64,000 nt of DNA from Celeribacter naphthalenivorans (GTDB taxonomy: Bacteria; Pseudomonadota; Alphaproteobacteria; Rhodobacterales; Rhodobacteraceae): positions 1-64,000 of the forward strand of contig NZ_JAIVLK010000004.1 in assembly GCF_020524585.1 (NCBI RefSeq), in the 5' to 3' direction. The first letter of the stretch is position 1, and each line of letters starts with the position of its first letter. Shown piece by piece: positions 1 through 8,248 of this stretch. The notes under the pieces are model-generated. The model saw nothing but the letters and a program-made list of their open reading frames with translations, was not told where the DNA came from and made no database searches. A program made the translations under genes and the position numbers.

Positions 1-25
1 AACCAACGTGAACAACATCCAATAA
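1..25 (+). CDS. 3' end of a tandem paralogue of the next small secreted protein (partial)
   Basis: Only the last seven codons and the stop are inside the window. They read TNVNNIQ-stop and match, base for base, the end of the complete gene at 122-463. The 3' flank (47-90) also resembles the flank of the downstream copy (538-580). This is a second copy of the same gene lying directly upstream, cut by the window edge. How far the two proteins agree over their full length cannot be seen here. Confidence 0.75.
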
Positions 26-46
26 GCGCACCCGCGCTTTCCATGC

Positions 47-90
47 TGGTCCGGTTCGCTCTGAGCCAAGTGCTCAGGGCGGATGGGAGA
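47..90 (+). repeat. 3'-flanking repeat, copy 1
   Basis: This stretch after the partial first gene recurs with several substitutions at 538-580 after the second gene. Both contain TGGTCC-GTTCGCT followed by GAG-CAAG-GCT-AGGGCG. In this copy CTGAGC (61-66) pairs with GCTCAG (72-77), a short hairpin that could end transcription or stabilise the 3' end. The arrangement shows that the duplicated unit included gene plus 3' flank. Confidence 0.6.
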
Positions 91-121
91 CCGCTAAACA
101 TCAGATAAAAGGACCAAAACC

Positions 122-463
122 ATGACCAATTCCATCAAAACCCTCGCTGCCGCTGCCATCGTTGCCGTTGCCGGTTCCGCCGCTTTCGCTGGCCCGAACT
201 ACATCATCCCGGGCAACCAAGCCGGTTCCAAAACCGTCGCCAACGTGGAACTCGTCCGCGCCGACGCTCCGGCGACCCTCGAAGTTTACTCCGTCCACGG
301 CGGTGAGCGCGTGGCACTTCTCGGCTCCACCGACGTCAAAGCCGGCGCCAACACCGACGTGAAAGTCAGCCTGTCCTCCGCTCCGCGCTCCAACATCGAG
401 TTCGTGCTCGTCGGCGCAAACGGTGCGGCTGTCGCCAACACCAACGTGAACAACATCCAATAA
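122..463 (+). CDS. Small secreted protein of unknown function
   Basis: A 113-residue protein with a clear Sec signal peptide (residues 1-23: basic start, alanine-rich core, AFA cleavage site), so the mature protein of about 90 residues should be periplasmic or released. The mature part is rich in Ala, Val, Asn and Thr, has no cysteine, and looks like a small beta-rich domain ending in NTNVNNIQ. An AAAGGA Shine-Dalgarno sequence sits 8 bases before the ATG. It is the second of at least two tandem copies; the end of the first is at 1-25. I do not recognise the family. The codon use (many C-ending codons) suggests strong expression. Confidence 0.8.
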   Translation: MTNSIKTLAAAAIVAVAGSAAFAGPNYIIPGNQAGSKTVANVELVRADAPATLEVYSVHGGERVALLGSTDVKAGANTDVKVSLSSAPRSNIEFVLVGANGAAVANTNVNNIQ

Positions 464-494
464 AGCGTCCCCCGCACAGAGATGTGCTTCGTCT

Positions 495-522
495 CTCAAA
501 AACAGTCCCCTCGATTTTTGAG
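495..522 (+). terminator. Hairpin downstream of the small secreted protein gene
   Basis: CTCAAAAA (495-502) pairs perfectly with TTTTTGAG (515-522) around a 12-base loop. It is AT-rich and lies 30 bases after the stop codon. It may terminate transcription or protect the mRNA 3' end; the stronger terminator follows at 581-615. Confidence 0.45.
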
Positions 523-537
523 ACACGCTTTAAAGGG

Positions 538-580
538 TGGTCCAGTTCGCTTTGAGACAAGCGCTTAGGGCGAACGGAAA
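538..580 (+). repeat. 3'-flanking repeat, copy 2
   Basis: Diverged copy of the segment at 47-90, following the second secreted-protein gene. It lacks the perfect hairpin of copy 1 but keeps the order TGGTCC-GTTCGCT, GAG-CAAG and AGGGCG. Confidence 0.55.
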
Positions 581-615
581 AATGCCGCAGGAGGAAACTC
601 CCGCGGCATTTTTTT
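581..615 (+). terminator. Rho-independent terminator
   Basis: AATGCCGC (581-588) pairs with GCGGCATT (603-610). An inner GGAG/CTCC stem closes a GAAA tetraloop, and five further T residues follow. This ends the secreted-protein gene cluster before the aminotransferase gene. Confidence 0.9.
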
Positions 616-727
616 ATTTCAAAGCCCCAAGGTTTTCCCGGATCAATCACATTTAAATTGTTGCAAATCCTTTTTGTGGATTTCCCCAATCAAATGTGTG
701 ACATCGGGGCGCTGAATGGAGAATAAG

Positions 728-1984
728 ATGAGTCTGCCAGAGAACCTCGCCGAGAGCACATTGGAAAAAACAACCGCCCGCGTGAGCGAGCTTTTTGCCA
801 ACCGCACTGGGCGGATGCGAGCGTCAGAGATCCGCGAGCTTCTCAAACTTCTGGACCAGCCGAACATTATTTCCTTTGCAGGCGGCATTCCCGATCCGGC
901 CTATTTTCCGCGCGAAGCCTTTGCCGAGGCGATGACCAAGGCGCTGAGCGAGCAGGCCGCGGCGGTCGCGTTGCAATATTCCACGTCCGAGGGCTACACG
1001 CCGCTTCGTGATTGGATCGTTGGCTATATGGCACGCCACGGTGTGACCTGTACGCGTGACAACATCCTGATCACGGCAGGCTCGCAGCAGGCGCTGGATT
1101 ATCTCGGGAAAATCTTTCTGAACGCAGGCGATACGGCGCTTGTGACCTGGCCGACCTACATGGGCGCGCTGGGGGCGTTCAACGCCTATGAACCGCGTTA
1201 CGACCGGATCGATCCGCAGACCAACCGGCCCACCGAGGATGTCTTGGCAGACGCCAAAGCCGCTGGGGGAGAGGTCAAATTCGCCTATCTTTCCACGGAT
1301 TTCGCCAACCCGACCGGCGTGACCCTGACCGAAGATCAGCGCCGAACCGTGCTGTCGCGCGCCGAGGCGCTGAATTGCGCGGTGATCGAGGATGCGGCCT
1401 ATCAGGAGTTGCGCTATCGGGGCGAAGCGATCAAGCCGATCTTGGCGCTTGAGATCGAAGAGAAGGGCGACATCGACGCCTGTCGCACGATCTACCTCGG
1501 GTCTTTCTCGAAAACCTTGGCGCCGGGGCTGCGCGTCGGCTGGGCCGTGGCCTCGAAACCGGTGATCAGCCAGATGGTGCTCACCAAACAGGCCGCCGAT
1601 CTTCAGACCGCGACGATCAACCAGATCGCGGTGAGCGAAGTGGCGAACGGTGTGTTCGAAGATCACGTCGCCAAGCTGCGCGAGGTTTACGGCGTGCGGC
1701 TGGACGCGATGCTCGCGGCGCTCGAACGTCACATGCCGGATGGCGTTGAATGGACGAAACCCGATGGCGGGATGTTCGTCTGGGTGACCCTGCCGCAGGG
1801 CATGGATGGGGCGGAGCTTTTGAAAGAGGCGCTCAAAGCCAATGTGGCCTTTGTGCCGGGCGGTGCGTTTTATGCCGATGGCTCGAACCGCAACACGCTG
1901 CGCCTCAACTTCTCGATGTCGGCGGCGGCGAAGATTGAAGAGGGCATTGCGCGTTTGGGGGATGTTATCCGCGCGCAGCTGTGA
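728..1984 (+). CDS. PLP-dependent aminotransferase, class I/II (2-aminoadipate/aromatic type)
   Basis: A 418-residue fold-type I aminotransferase that moves an amino group between an amino acid and a 2-oxo acid using pyridoxal phosphate. The PLP lysine is Lys262 in the motif SFSKTLAPGLRVG. Asp222 and Tyr225 in EDAAYQEL are the usual cofactor contacts, and the N-terminal ISFAGGIPDP stretch is typical of the LysN/KAT II subgroup. An upstream in-frame ATG exists at 716, but GGAG (718-721) stands 6 bases before the ATG at 728, so 728 is preferred. The gene stands alone between two terminators. The substrate cannot be fixed from sequence; 2-aminoadipate, branched-chain or aromatic amino acids are all possible for this subgroup. 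Confidence 0.88.
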   Translation: MSLPENLAESTLEKTTARVSELFANRTGRMRASEIRELLKLLDQPNIISFAGGIPDPAYFPREAFAEAMTKALSEQAAAVALQYSTSEGYTPLRDWIVGYMARHGVTCTRDNILITAGSQQALDYLGKIFLNAGDTALVTWPTYMGALGAFNAYEPRYDRIDPQTNRPTEDVLADAKAAGGEVKFAYLSTDFANPTGVTLTEDQRRTVLSRAEALNCAVIEDAAYQELRYRGEAIKPILALEIEEKGDIDACRTIYLGSFSKTLAPGLRVGWAVASKPVISQMVLTKQAADLQTATINQIAVSEVANGVFEDHVAKLREVYGVRLDAMLAALERHMPDGVEWTKPDGGMFVWVTLPQGMDGAELLKEALKANVAFVPGGAFYADGSNRNTLRLNFSMSAAAKIEEGIARLGDVIRAQL

Positions 1985-2006
1985 AACAGCTCTCAATGGA
2001 ATGAAA

Positions 2007-2033
2007 AAGAGGGGCGCGACGGCCCCTCTTTTT
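2007..2033 (+). terminator. Rho-independent terminator after the aminotransferase
   Basis: AAGAGGGGC (2007-2015) pairs perfectly with GCCCCTCTT (2022-2030) around a 6-base loop and runs into T residues. It lies between convergent genes and may serve both directions. Confidence 0.85.
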
Positions 2034-2053
2034 ATGTCTTTGTCTCAGGACAG

Positions 2054-2617
2054 TTAGTAGCCGAAGCGGCCCAAGGCGCGGTAGTCGATGCCCTCCAAAA
2101 GCGGCAAGACCACATCACGCGGCTCGCCCGAGGCCTGCACCAAGACGCGGCCCTCGACCAAGGCGGTGAGTTCGCCTTCGTTCTCCAAGAATTTTTCACG
2201 CCCCACGCGCACGGTTTTCATGCCCATGGCACCAGCGTTGGAAATCATGCCGCCCATCATGGCAATCATCGGGCTGTCGACGACGATGGAAATGGTGAAT
2301 TCCTCGCCAGATTCGTTGGTATAGCTTTGCGCGGCCGCCGTGCCGCCGCCCATCATGGCAAAACCGGCCACGGTGTCGCTGTCTTCCGTTGCGGTCCAGC
2401 CCACTGGCGCGGCGGGCAGGAAGGCCGCCAATTCGCCGGTTTTCATCTCTTGCATCAATTGTTTGGCGTAATCCAACTCTTCGAGCGCATAGGTGACGTC
2501 GCCGTCTTCATAGGCTTTGAGCGCGCTTTGCAGCGTGTCGGTGACGTCATCCGCCATGGCGCCTGTCGCCATGAGCAGGCCAAAGCCGGTGCCGATAAAA
2601 AGTGATTTGAGTGTCAT
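2054..2617 (-). CDS. Exported protein of unknown function
   Basis: A 187-residue protein with a Sec signal peptide (about residues 1-22, ending GAMA before DDVTDTLQSA). Following a short helical segment (QSALKAYEDGDVTYALEELDYAKQ), it has a mixed alpha/beta region with a methionine- and glycine-rich stretch near residues 105-125. The start at 2617 is chosen because GGAGGGG lies just upstream and the signal peptide begins there; a longer frame to 2671 has neither. It is convergent with the aminotransferase gene and has no operon partner. I do not recognise a family with confidence. Confidence 0.75.
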   Translation of the reverse strand: MTLKSLFIGTGFGLLMATGAMADDVTDTLQSALKAYEDGDVTYALEELDYAKQLMQEMKTGELAAFLPAAPVGWTATEDSDTVAGFAMMGGGTAAAQSYTNESGEEFTISIVVDSPMIAMMGGMISNAGAMGMKTVRVGREKFLENEGELTALVEGRVLVQASGEPRDVVLPLLEGIDYRALGRFGY

Positions 2618-2769
2618 GGGGTCCCCTCCGATGATGACAAGATCATAGAAAACGCGCCCGGCCTCTGTCACAAGGGGAAGAATGAGGATTGGACCTCATC
2701 TCTGATGCAACGCATTTGAAAGAGTGATTTTGTGGCATGCGCCAAGGCTCATGTCGGGAGGCGAAAAGC

Positions 2770-3156
2770 ATGATCGACATGGGGGTGATAAGCGGCATTG
2801 CCCTTCCGGTGGGGCTGATCGGCGTTGTGGCGCTGGCCTTGCCTTTGGCGCTGACCCCGCGTGGGACCCGCTCGCAAAAGCGTCTGGTCGTCTCGGTTCT
2901 TTTGAGCGCTTTGGGGCTCTTTGTGCTGGGCGGGGCTTTGTTCGCCTTTCTCTATGAGGTCGACGGCGTGCCGGTCATCCAGACGATGCGAGATGCGCCG
3001 GGACAGATGTTCGGCTTTCTGGCCCGCCGCGCGGCTTTGGCGAGCCTGATCTGGTTGCCTCTTTTGGGGCTGGCGTGGCTCAGCCTCGCGCGCCGCGTTG
3101 AACAGATCAAATCCGACGAGGCCATGCGCCATGACTTTCCGGACCAAGACACATAA
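2770..3156 (+). CDS. Small integral membrane protein of unknown function
   Basis: A 128-residue protein with three hydrophobic segments (about residues 5-27, 38-60 and 86-106) and a charged C-terminal tail. A GGGAGG Shine-Dalgarno sequence at 2756-2761 is 8 bases from the ATG at 2770, which decides the start over the in-frame ATG at 2737. It opens a same-strand run of membrane proteins that continues to 4676, but an 86-base gap separates it from the next gene. No family recognised. Confidence 0.65.
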   Translation: MIDMGVISGIALPVGLIGVVALALPLALTPRGTRSQKRLVVSVLLSALGLFVLGGALFAFLYEVDGVPVIQTMRDAPGQMFGFLARRAALASLIWLPLLGLAWLSLARRVEQIKSDEAMRHDFPDQDT

Positions 3157-3242
3157 CCCCATCAAATTCCTCGCGCTTTCGCGGCGCTGCAGCTAAGCTG
3201 AAGATAACGGCCGGACGACCCCGGCGTGACAGGGGAAAACCC

Positions 3243-3509
3243 ATGCTGGGCTTTTTGCGGTTTCTGATCATCGGCTTTGTCGTCATGACCCTGTTCTACG
3301 GGCTCCTGACCGTTTATGTCCGCTCGCTGACCCGCGAACGTCTTGAAGAAGATTGGGAAAAAGAGGGTTCCATTGGCGAGCGGGACGCTTATGTGGAGGA
3401 GGGGATCAAAGCCTATGAGCGTTCTTTCCGTCCGAAACTGTTGCTCCTGGTCTATATCCTGCCGCTGATCGTCTTTGCCGCGATCTTTTATGTGACGAAT
3501 TTTCTGTGA
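3243..3509 (+). CDS. Small two-TM membrane protein
   Basis: An 88-residue protein with one N-terminal and one C-terminal transmembrane helix (about residues 4-26 and 64-86). They flank a charged segment containing RERLEEDWEKEG, which would sit on one side of the membrane. It ends 10 bases before the DUF1523 gene, so the two are likely co-transcribed and probably act together at the inner membrane. No function can be assigned. Confidence 0.7.
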   Translation: MLGFLRFLIIGFVVMTLFYGLLTVYVRSLTRERLEEDWEKEGSIGERDAYVEEGIKAYERSFRPKLLLLVYILPLIVFAAIFYVTNFL

Positions 3510-3519
3510 GGCCCCGCCG

Positions 3520-4152
3520 ATGCGCTATGTGAAATGGACCCTGATCGCCCTGATCGTTCTGATTGTCGGAGGGTTTGCGCATTACACCCTGCCGCAGCAT
3601 GACATCGTGCGGATCGTGAATACCTATGAGGAACGTCAGGACATTTCCGGCTGGACCACGATGTTCTGGCAGGAGGCGGGCAATGGCACCGCCAATCAGC
3701 AAAGCCGCGATGTGCAGTTCATTCAGGCCGTGCGCCCGAACGGCAAGAGCATCGTCTACCGCAACGAAGACACCGGCTGGGGCTGGCCGCCCTATTTCAA
3801 ATTCGACACGGCGAACCTCTATACCGAGGCGAATGACTCGATCTCGACCAGAGCGGCCCCGGAGTGGGTCTCTGTGACCCACTATGGCTGGCGCTCGGAG
3901 CTTTTGTCGGTCTTCCCCAATGCGATGGGGATCAAACCGGTCGCGGGCCCGGATGTGACCATCATTCCCTGGGCCAATATCATCATCCTGACGGTGCTGT
4001 TCCTCTTTGTGGTGACCCTCTACCGCATGTGGCAACAGTTCCGCCAACGGACCATCGAGCCGCTGGTCGATGATGTCGAAGACGTCTTGGAACTGGCCGA
4101 CGAAAAGAAAGACAGCGCGGTCGATAAGGTCAAAGGGTGGTTCCGTCGATGA
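3520..4152 (+). CDS. DUF1523 family membrane protein
   Basis: A 210-residue protein with an N-terminal anchor (about residues 5-23), a conserved periplasmic-type domain, and a second hydrophobic segment near residues 147-168. The middle domain contains VRIVNTYEERQD and GWGWPPYFKFDTANL. A charged C-terminal tail is rich in Asp, Glu and Lys. The Trp/Pro-rich core and two-anchor layout fit the DUF1523 family common in Rhodobacteraceae; that family assignment is from memory. Its stop overlaps the next gene's ATG in an ATGA junction, which indicates translational coupling. Confidence 0.7.
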   Translation: MRYVKWTLIALIVLIVGGFAHYTLPQHDIVRIVNTYEERQDISGWTTMFWQEAGNGTANQQSRDVQFIQAVRPNGKSIVYRNEDTGWGWPPYFKFDTANLYTEANDSISTRAAPEWVSVTHYGWRSELLSVFPNAMGIKPVAGPDVTIIPWANIIILTVLFLFVVTLYRMWQQFRQRTIEPLVDDVEDVLELADEKKDSAVDKVKGWFRR

Positions 4153-4676
4153 GTGTTTTGGCATGGCTGGTCAGCGCGGGCTATGTCGCCGGATTTCTGG
4201 CGTTGACGGCGGCACTGGCGCGGCGCAGCGGGCAAAAGCTTTGGCTGTTTGACGCGGGTCAGGCTGGGGCGGCTTGGGGCTTTCGTATTGCTTTCGGGAT
4301 CCTTGTGCTCTGGCCCGTGGTGACACGGGCAGGCGGCGCGCCGATCTGGATCGTGCCTGCGGCGGTCGCCGCCGCCTTCGCGCTCTATGCGCAGGCCTAT
4401 ATGGGCCGCTCTTGGCGGATCGGCACCAAGGAGGGCGCGATCGGCGAGATCGTCACCGACGGGCCGTTTCGGCTTTCCCGCAATCCGGTCTTTGTCGGGC
4501 AAATCGCGCTCAGTTGGTTTTTGACGCCGCTCGTGGGTCTGCCGATGGCCGTGGCCGCCGTGATCATGACGGCGTCTGCGGTGATGCAGGTGCGTTCCGA
4601 AGAGGTCGTTCTGGGTCAGAATGCCGATTGGCGACGCTATTCCGAGAAAACGCCGCGCTGGATTGGGCGGATGTAA
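4149..4676 (+). CDS. Isoprenylcysteine carboxyl methyltransferase-like membrane protein
   Basis: A 175-residue integral membrane protein with about five hydrophobic helices. The C-terminal signature (DGPFRLSRNPVFVGQ, then RSEEVVLGQ and a terminal YSEKTPRWIG) is that of the ICMT/phospholipid N-methyltransferase superfamily. In that family this region binds S-adenosylmethionine; the RNP motif and the late Glu-Glu are the conserved elements. Bacterial members mostly have unknown acceptors. The start at 4149 overlaps the DUF1523 stop by four bases; a GTG 12 bases upstream is less likely. It closes the small membrane-protein operon before a bidirectional terminator. Confidence 0.72.
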   Translation: MSVLAWLVSAGYVAGFLALTAALARRSGQKLWLFDAGQAGAAWGFRIAFGILVLWPVVTRAGGAPIWIVPAAVAAAFALYAQAYMGRSWRIGTKEGAIGEIVTDGPFRLSRNPVFVGQIALSWFLTPLVGLPMAVAAVIMTASAVMQVRSEEVVLGQNADWRRYSEKTPRWIGRM

Positions 4677-4698
4677 AAAGGGGCCTTGCGGCCCCTTT
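4677..4698. terminator. Bidirectional rho-independent terminator
   Basis: AAAGGGGCC (4677-4685) pairs perfectly with GGCCCCTTT (4690-4698) around a TTGC loop, flanked by A-rich and T-rich tracts. It lies between the convergent ends of the methyltransferase-like gene and the aldehyde dehydrogenase gene. Confidence 0.88.
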
Positions 4699-4700
4699 CC

Positions 4701-7031
4701 TTATTCCCCGTAAGGCACCCAGATCGTCTTGACCTCGGTCGCCTGCGCCAACCAGTCCCGCGCCGGATATGCCCGGCTTAGCCCGTTGTTGACCCAAGTG
4801 CGTTTGAGATTCCCGGCGCTCTCCTTTTCGATCACGCCAGAAATCTCGGCGGAGGAGAAACTCCACACCGCCTCGACATCCATATGCCCGGCCATGGTCT
4901 TGGCCAACTCAGCGTGCGGTCCGGTGAGGATGTTGACCACACCCGCGGGCACGTCTGAGGTGTCGAGCACCTGATAGAAATCCGTGGCAGCCAAAGGATA
5001 GGCCTCCGAGGCCACGGCGATCACCCGGTTGCCCATGGCAATCGCGGGGGCGATCACCTCGATCAACCCCGCCAATGGCCGGTCGTCACTAAACGCACCG
5101 ATCACGCCGACGGGTTCATTCATCGCCAAAGCCACACCGCGCATCGGCACGGGTTTTGCCGCCCCGTCTAGCTTGTCGCACCAAGCGGCATAGGTGAAGA
5201 GCGTGTCAATCGCCTCCGTCACTTCTCCTCGCGCTTTCGCCTCGGTCGTGCCGGTCAGCTCGCGGAGGCGCGTGGCGAATTCATCGGTGCGGGCGGAGAG
5301 GTTTTCGCCCACGAAATACAGCACCTGCGCGCGGTTGTGGGCGGTGGCTTTGGCCCAACCTTTGGCACCCTGCGCGGCCTCAACCGCGTTGCGAATGTCC
5401 TTGCGGCTGGCAATCGAGCTATGGCCCAACAGTTTGCCTTTGGGCGAGTAGATCGCCTGAGAATAACCGCCATCGGGCCGCGCCTGTTTGCCGCCGATGT
5501 AGAGCTTTGCGGTGCGATCAAGGCCGAGAACCTCAACGTCATCGGGTTTGACATGCGCCTTTGCGGGCTTCACCGGCGTGGCTTTGCCCGCAGGTTTGGT
5601 ATAGGCCATCAGCCCTTCCCAACCACCTTCGCGGCCAAAACCGCTCTCGCGCACACCGCCAAATCCGGCCGCGGCATCGAACATGTTCGACCCGTTGACC
5701 CAGACGACACCCGCGACCAGTTTCGGCGCAATATCCAACGCCAGATTGACGTTCTCGGTCCAGACCGACGCCGCCAAGCCATAACGCGTGTTGTTCGCCA
5801 CCTGCACCGCCTCGGCGGGCGTGCGGAAGGTGGTGGACACGAGCACCGGCCCAAAGATTTCCTCTTGCATCAAGAGCGACGAGGGCTCCAGCCCCGACAC
5901 CAAAGTCGGCGGGTAGAAACAGCCCTCCGGCGCTTTCACGGGTTGATGAACGGTGCCCTCGGCGCCGCCCTTGGTCACGAGGCTTTCGATCCGTTGCAAT
6001 TGCACCGGGTCCACGATGGCCCCGACATCAATGCTCTTGTCCAAAGGATTGCCGATGCGCAGGTTGCCCATGCGCGCTACAAGCCGCGTGTGGAAATCCT
6101 CGGCGATGCCTTCCTGAACGAGCAAACGCGATCCGGCGCAGCAAACTTGCCCCTGATTGAAGAAAATCGCATCGACCAGCCCTTCGATAGCGCTGTCGAT
6201 GTCGGCATCTTCAAAGACGATGTAGGGCGATTTGCCGCCCAGCTCGAGCGTCAGAGATTTGCCCGACCCGGCGGTTGCCTCGCGAATGCGCCGTCCGACG
6301 GCGGTCGATCCGGTGAAGGCAATTTTGTCCACGCCCGGATGCGTCACGATCATCTCGCCCACCCCGCCGTCGCCGGTCACGATGTTGACGACGCCTTTCG
6401 GCACACCGGCCTCTTGGCAAATCTGCGCAAAGAGCAAAGCGGTCAGCGAGGTATATTCCGCCGGTTTCAACACCACCGTGTTGCCCATCGCAATCGCGGG
6501 CGCGACCTTCCACGCCAGCATCAAAAGCGGGAAGTTCCACGGGATGATCTGACCGCAAACGCCAAGCGCTTCGCGCCCCGGCAGTTCCTCGTCCATGAGC
6601 TGCGCCATGCCCGCGTGGTAATAGAAATGCCGCGCCACCAGAGCCACGTCGATATCGCGGCTTTCGCGGATTGGCTTGCCGTTATCCAAGGTCTCCAACA
6701 CGGCAAACAAACGCGCGTGTTTCTGTACCAGACGCGCCAGCGCATAAAGCACCTTGGCCCGCGCTTTGCTGTCCTTCGCCCATTTGCTTTGCGCTTTGCG
6801 CGCGGCGGCCACGGCGGCGTCCACATCGGCCTCGGTGGCCTGCGTCAGATGCGCCAGAACCTCGCCCGTGGCCGGGTTCTTCGCCTCGAACACCGCGCCC
6901 GGTTCCGTCATCTTGCCACCGATGAACAGGCCAAAGCGATCACCGCCATCCACCAGCCACGCCAGCGCCTCCGCCGCGCTTTCGGGCGCCATGCCATAGT
7001 CCATCGTGTCGAAAATCTCTTTCACGCTCAT
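4701..7031 (-). CDS. ALDH16-type aldehyde dehydrogenase with a second, non-catalytic ALDH domain
   Basis: A 776-residue protein with two aldehyde dehydrogenase units in tandem. The first (about residues 20-480) is complete: LELGGKSP, the FFNQGQ-C-C-AGSR motif with catalytic Cys297, and the EEIFGPV cofactor loop. The second (about 505-776) repeats the N-terminal Rossmann half but has no catalytic cysteine motif and ends WVPYGE. This layout is that of ALDH16, known from a structurally characterised roseobacter protein (Loktanella); the human relative lacks the catalytic cysteine, but this one keeps it. Just downstream of deoC on the same strand, it probably oxidises the acetaldehyde released by DeoC with NAD. 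Confidence 0.85.
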   Translation of the reverse strand: MSVKEIFDTMDYGMAPESAAEALAWLVDGGDRFGLFIGGKMTEPGAVFEAKNPATGEVLAHLTQATEADVDAAVAAARKAQSKWAKDSKARAKVLYALARLVQKHARLFAVLETLDNGKPIRESRDIDVALVARHFYYHAGMAQLMDEELPGREALGVCGQIIPWNFPLLMLAWKVAPAIAMGNTVVLKPAEYTSLTALLFAQICQEAGVPKGVVNIVTGDGGVGEMIVTHPGVDKIAFTGSTAVGRRIREATAGSGKSLTLELGGKSPYIVFEDADIDSAIEGLVDAIFFNQGQVCCAGSRLLVQEGIAEDFHTRLVARMGNLRIGNPLDKSIDVGAIVDPVQLQRIESLVTKGGAEGTVHQPVKAPEGCFYPPTLVSGLEPSSLLMQEEIFGPVLVSTTFRTPAEAVQVANNTRYGLAASVWTENVNLALDIAPKLVAGVVWVNGSNMFDAAAGFGGVRESGFGREGGWEGLMAYTKPAGKATPVKPAKAHVKPDDVEVLGLDRTAKLYIGGKQARPDGGYSQAIYSPKGKLLGHSSIASRKDIRNAVEAAQGAKGWAKATAHNRAQVLYFVGENLSARTDEFATRLRELTGTTEAKARGEVTEAIDTLFTYAAWCDKLDGAAKPVPMRGVALAMNEPVGVIGAFSDDRPLAGLIEVIAPAIAMGNRVIAVASEAYPLAATDFYQVLDTSDVPAGVVNILTGPHAELAKTMAGHMDVEAVWSFSSAEISGVIEKESAGNLKRTWVNNGLSRAYPARDWLAQATEVKTIWVPYGE

Positions 7032-7044
7032 TGCCCGCGCCCCT

Positions 7045-7067
7045 GCTTTTTCTTGGCAAAAATACTC
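7045..7067 (-). repeat. Dispersed GAGTATTT-type repeat, copy A
   Basis: On the minus strand this reads GAGTATTT, then a GCCAAGAAAAAG-like stretch. It resembles copies after phnE (20767-20826) and after the SseB gene (44730-44754). It sits just before the aldehyde dehydrogenase start codon. Confidence 0.45.
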
Positions 7068-7163
7068 ATGTTTGTTGTCATGATCATATCCTTTTCCGGG
7101 GCTCCGCCCGTTCGCGCCTCAAAGGCTCCACTGGTGCCTTTGCCGACTTCGTCGAACCGGCGC

Positions 7164-8177
7164 TCACCCGATAGAATGCCGCCAAGAGGCAGAATACTGC
7201 CCGGTCACATGGTGTTCCAACTGCCGCTCGATGTCGCCCAAGAGAGACGAGGCCCCAAAGCGGAACAGATGCGGCGACAGCCAATGGTCGCCCAACTCTT
7301 CCTTGATCAGCGACAGGTAGACCAAAGCATCCTTCGCCTTGGAAATCCCGCCTGCCGGTTTGTAGCCGATGCGGTAGCCGGTGCGGGCATGATAGTCGCG
7401 GATCGCACGGATCATCACCAAAGAGACGGGCAGGGTGGCGTTGACGCTTTCCTTGCCGGTGGAGGTCTTGATGAAATCGGCGCCTGCCATCATGCAGACC
7501 TGCGAGGCTTTCGCGACATTGCGCAGCGACCCCAATTCGCCGGTCGCCAGAATGGCCTTCACATGCGCCTCGCCACAACTCGCACGGAATTCGCGCATCT
7601 CATCGTAAAGCGCCTGCCAATTGCCGGTCAAAACGTGACGCCGGGAGATCACGATGTCGATCTCTTTCGCGCCCGCCTTGACGCTTTCCTCGATCTCTTT
7701 GACGCGCAGATGATAGGGCGAGAGGCCCGCCGGAAACCCCGTCGAGACGGCGGCGACCGGAATGCCGGTGCCGTCCAGCGCCTCGACCGCGGTTTCGACC
7801 ATATCGTGATAGACACAGACCGCGCCGGTTGTGATCGCGGGCATGCCCATGGCGTCCAACAGATCGGCGCGCACAGGACGCGCGGCTTTGGCGCAAAGAC
7901 GCCGCACGCGCCCCGCCGTGTCATCGCCCGCCAAAGTGGTGAGGTCGATCATGGTGATCGCTTTCAACAGCCATGCCGCCTGATGATCTTTCTTCACCGA
8001 CCGACGTCCGGGCAGTGTGGCACAGCGTCGCTCGACAGCGGAGGTGTTCACGCGCTGGCGTTCCACCACGTCCAAATCCAGTTCCATGCCGGGATTGCGC
8101 GGTTCATGAACCTGCGGCAATTGCGCGGTACGTGTCGCGAGGCTTGTGGCCTCAGCGGTCCTATCGGGTGTGCTCAT
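7164..8177 (-). CDS. deoC: Deoxyribose-phosphate aldolase
   Basis: A 337-residue class I aldolase splitting 2-deoxy-D-ribose 5-phosphate into glyceraldehyde 3-phosphate and acetaldehyde in the cytosol. The Schiff-base lysine is Lys237 in DFIKTSTGK, and the second active-site lysine is in GYKPAGGIS. The protein carries an extra N-terminal stretch of about 80 residues compared with the short E. coli enzyme, as in other long DERA proteins. The start at 8177 has GGAG about 8 bases upstream; a longer frame to 8252 runs into the stop of the AraC gene. It lies between its likely regulator (upstream) and the aldehyde dehydrogenase (downstream), which would consume the acetaldehyde. Confidence 0.93.
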   Translation of the reverse strand: MSTPDRTAEATSLATRTAQLPQVHEPRNPGMELDLDVVERQRVNTSAVERRCATLPGRRSVKKDHQAAWLLKAITMIDLTTLAGDDTAGRVRRLCAKAARPVRADLLDAMGMPAITTGAVCVYHDMVETAVEALDGTGIPVAAVSTGFPAGLSPYHLRVKEIEESVKAGAKEIDIVISRRHVLTGNWQALYDEMREFRASCGEAHVKAILATGELGSLRNVAKASQVCMMAGADFIKTSTGKESVNATLPVSLVMIRAIRDYHARTGYRIGYKPAGGISKAKDALVYLSLIKEELGDHWLSPHLFRFGASSLLGDIERQLEHHVTGQYSASWRHSIG

Positions 8178-8248
8178 TTGCAAGCTCCGTTTCAACTTAT
8201 GCGCAAGCTCGCATGGTCCGAGGGATTTGGCAATCATTGACCATTTGG

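Noticed and set aside
5337-8240. A 967-codon open frame on the plus strand opposite the ALDH16 and deoC genes
   Set aside because: It is antisense to two well-recognised genes, has no ribosome site, and its arginine/histidine-rich composition is typical of mirror frames in high-GC coding DNA.
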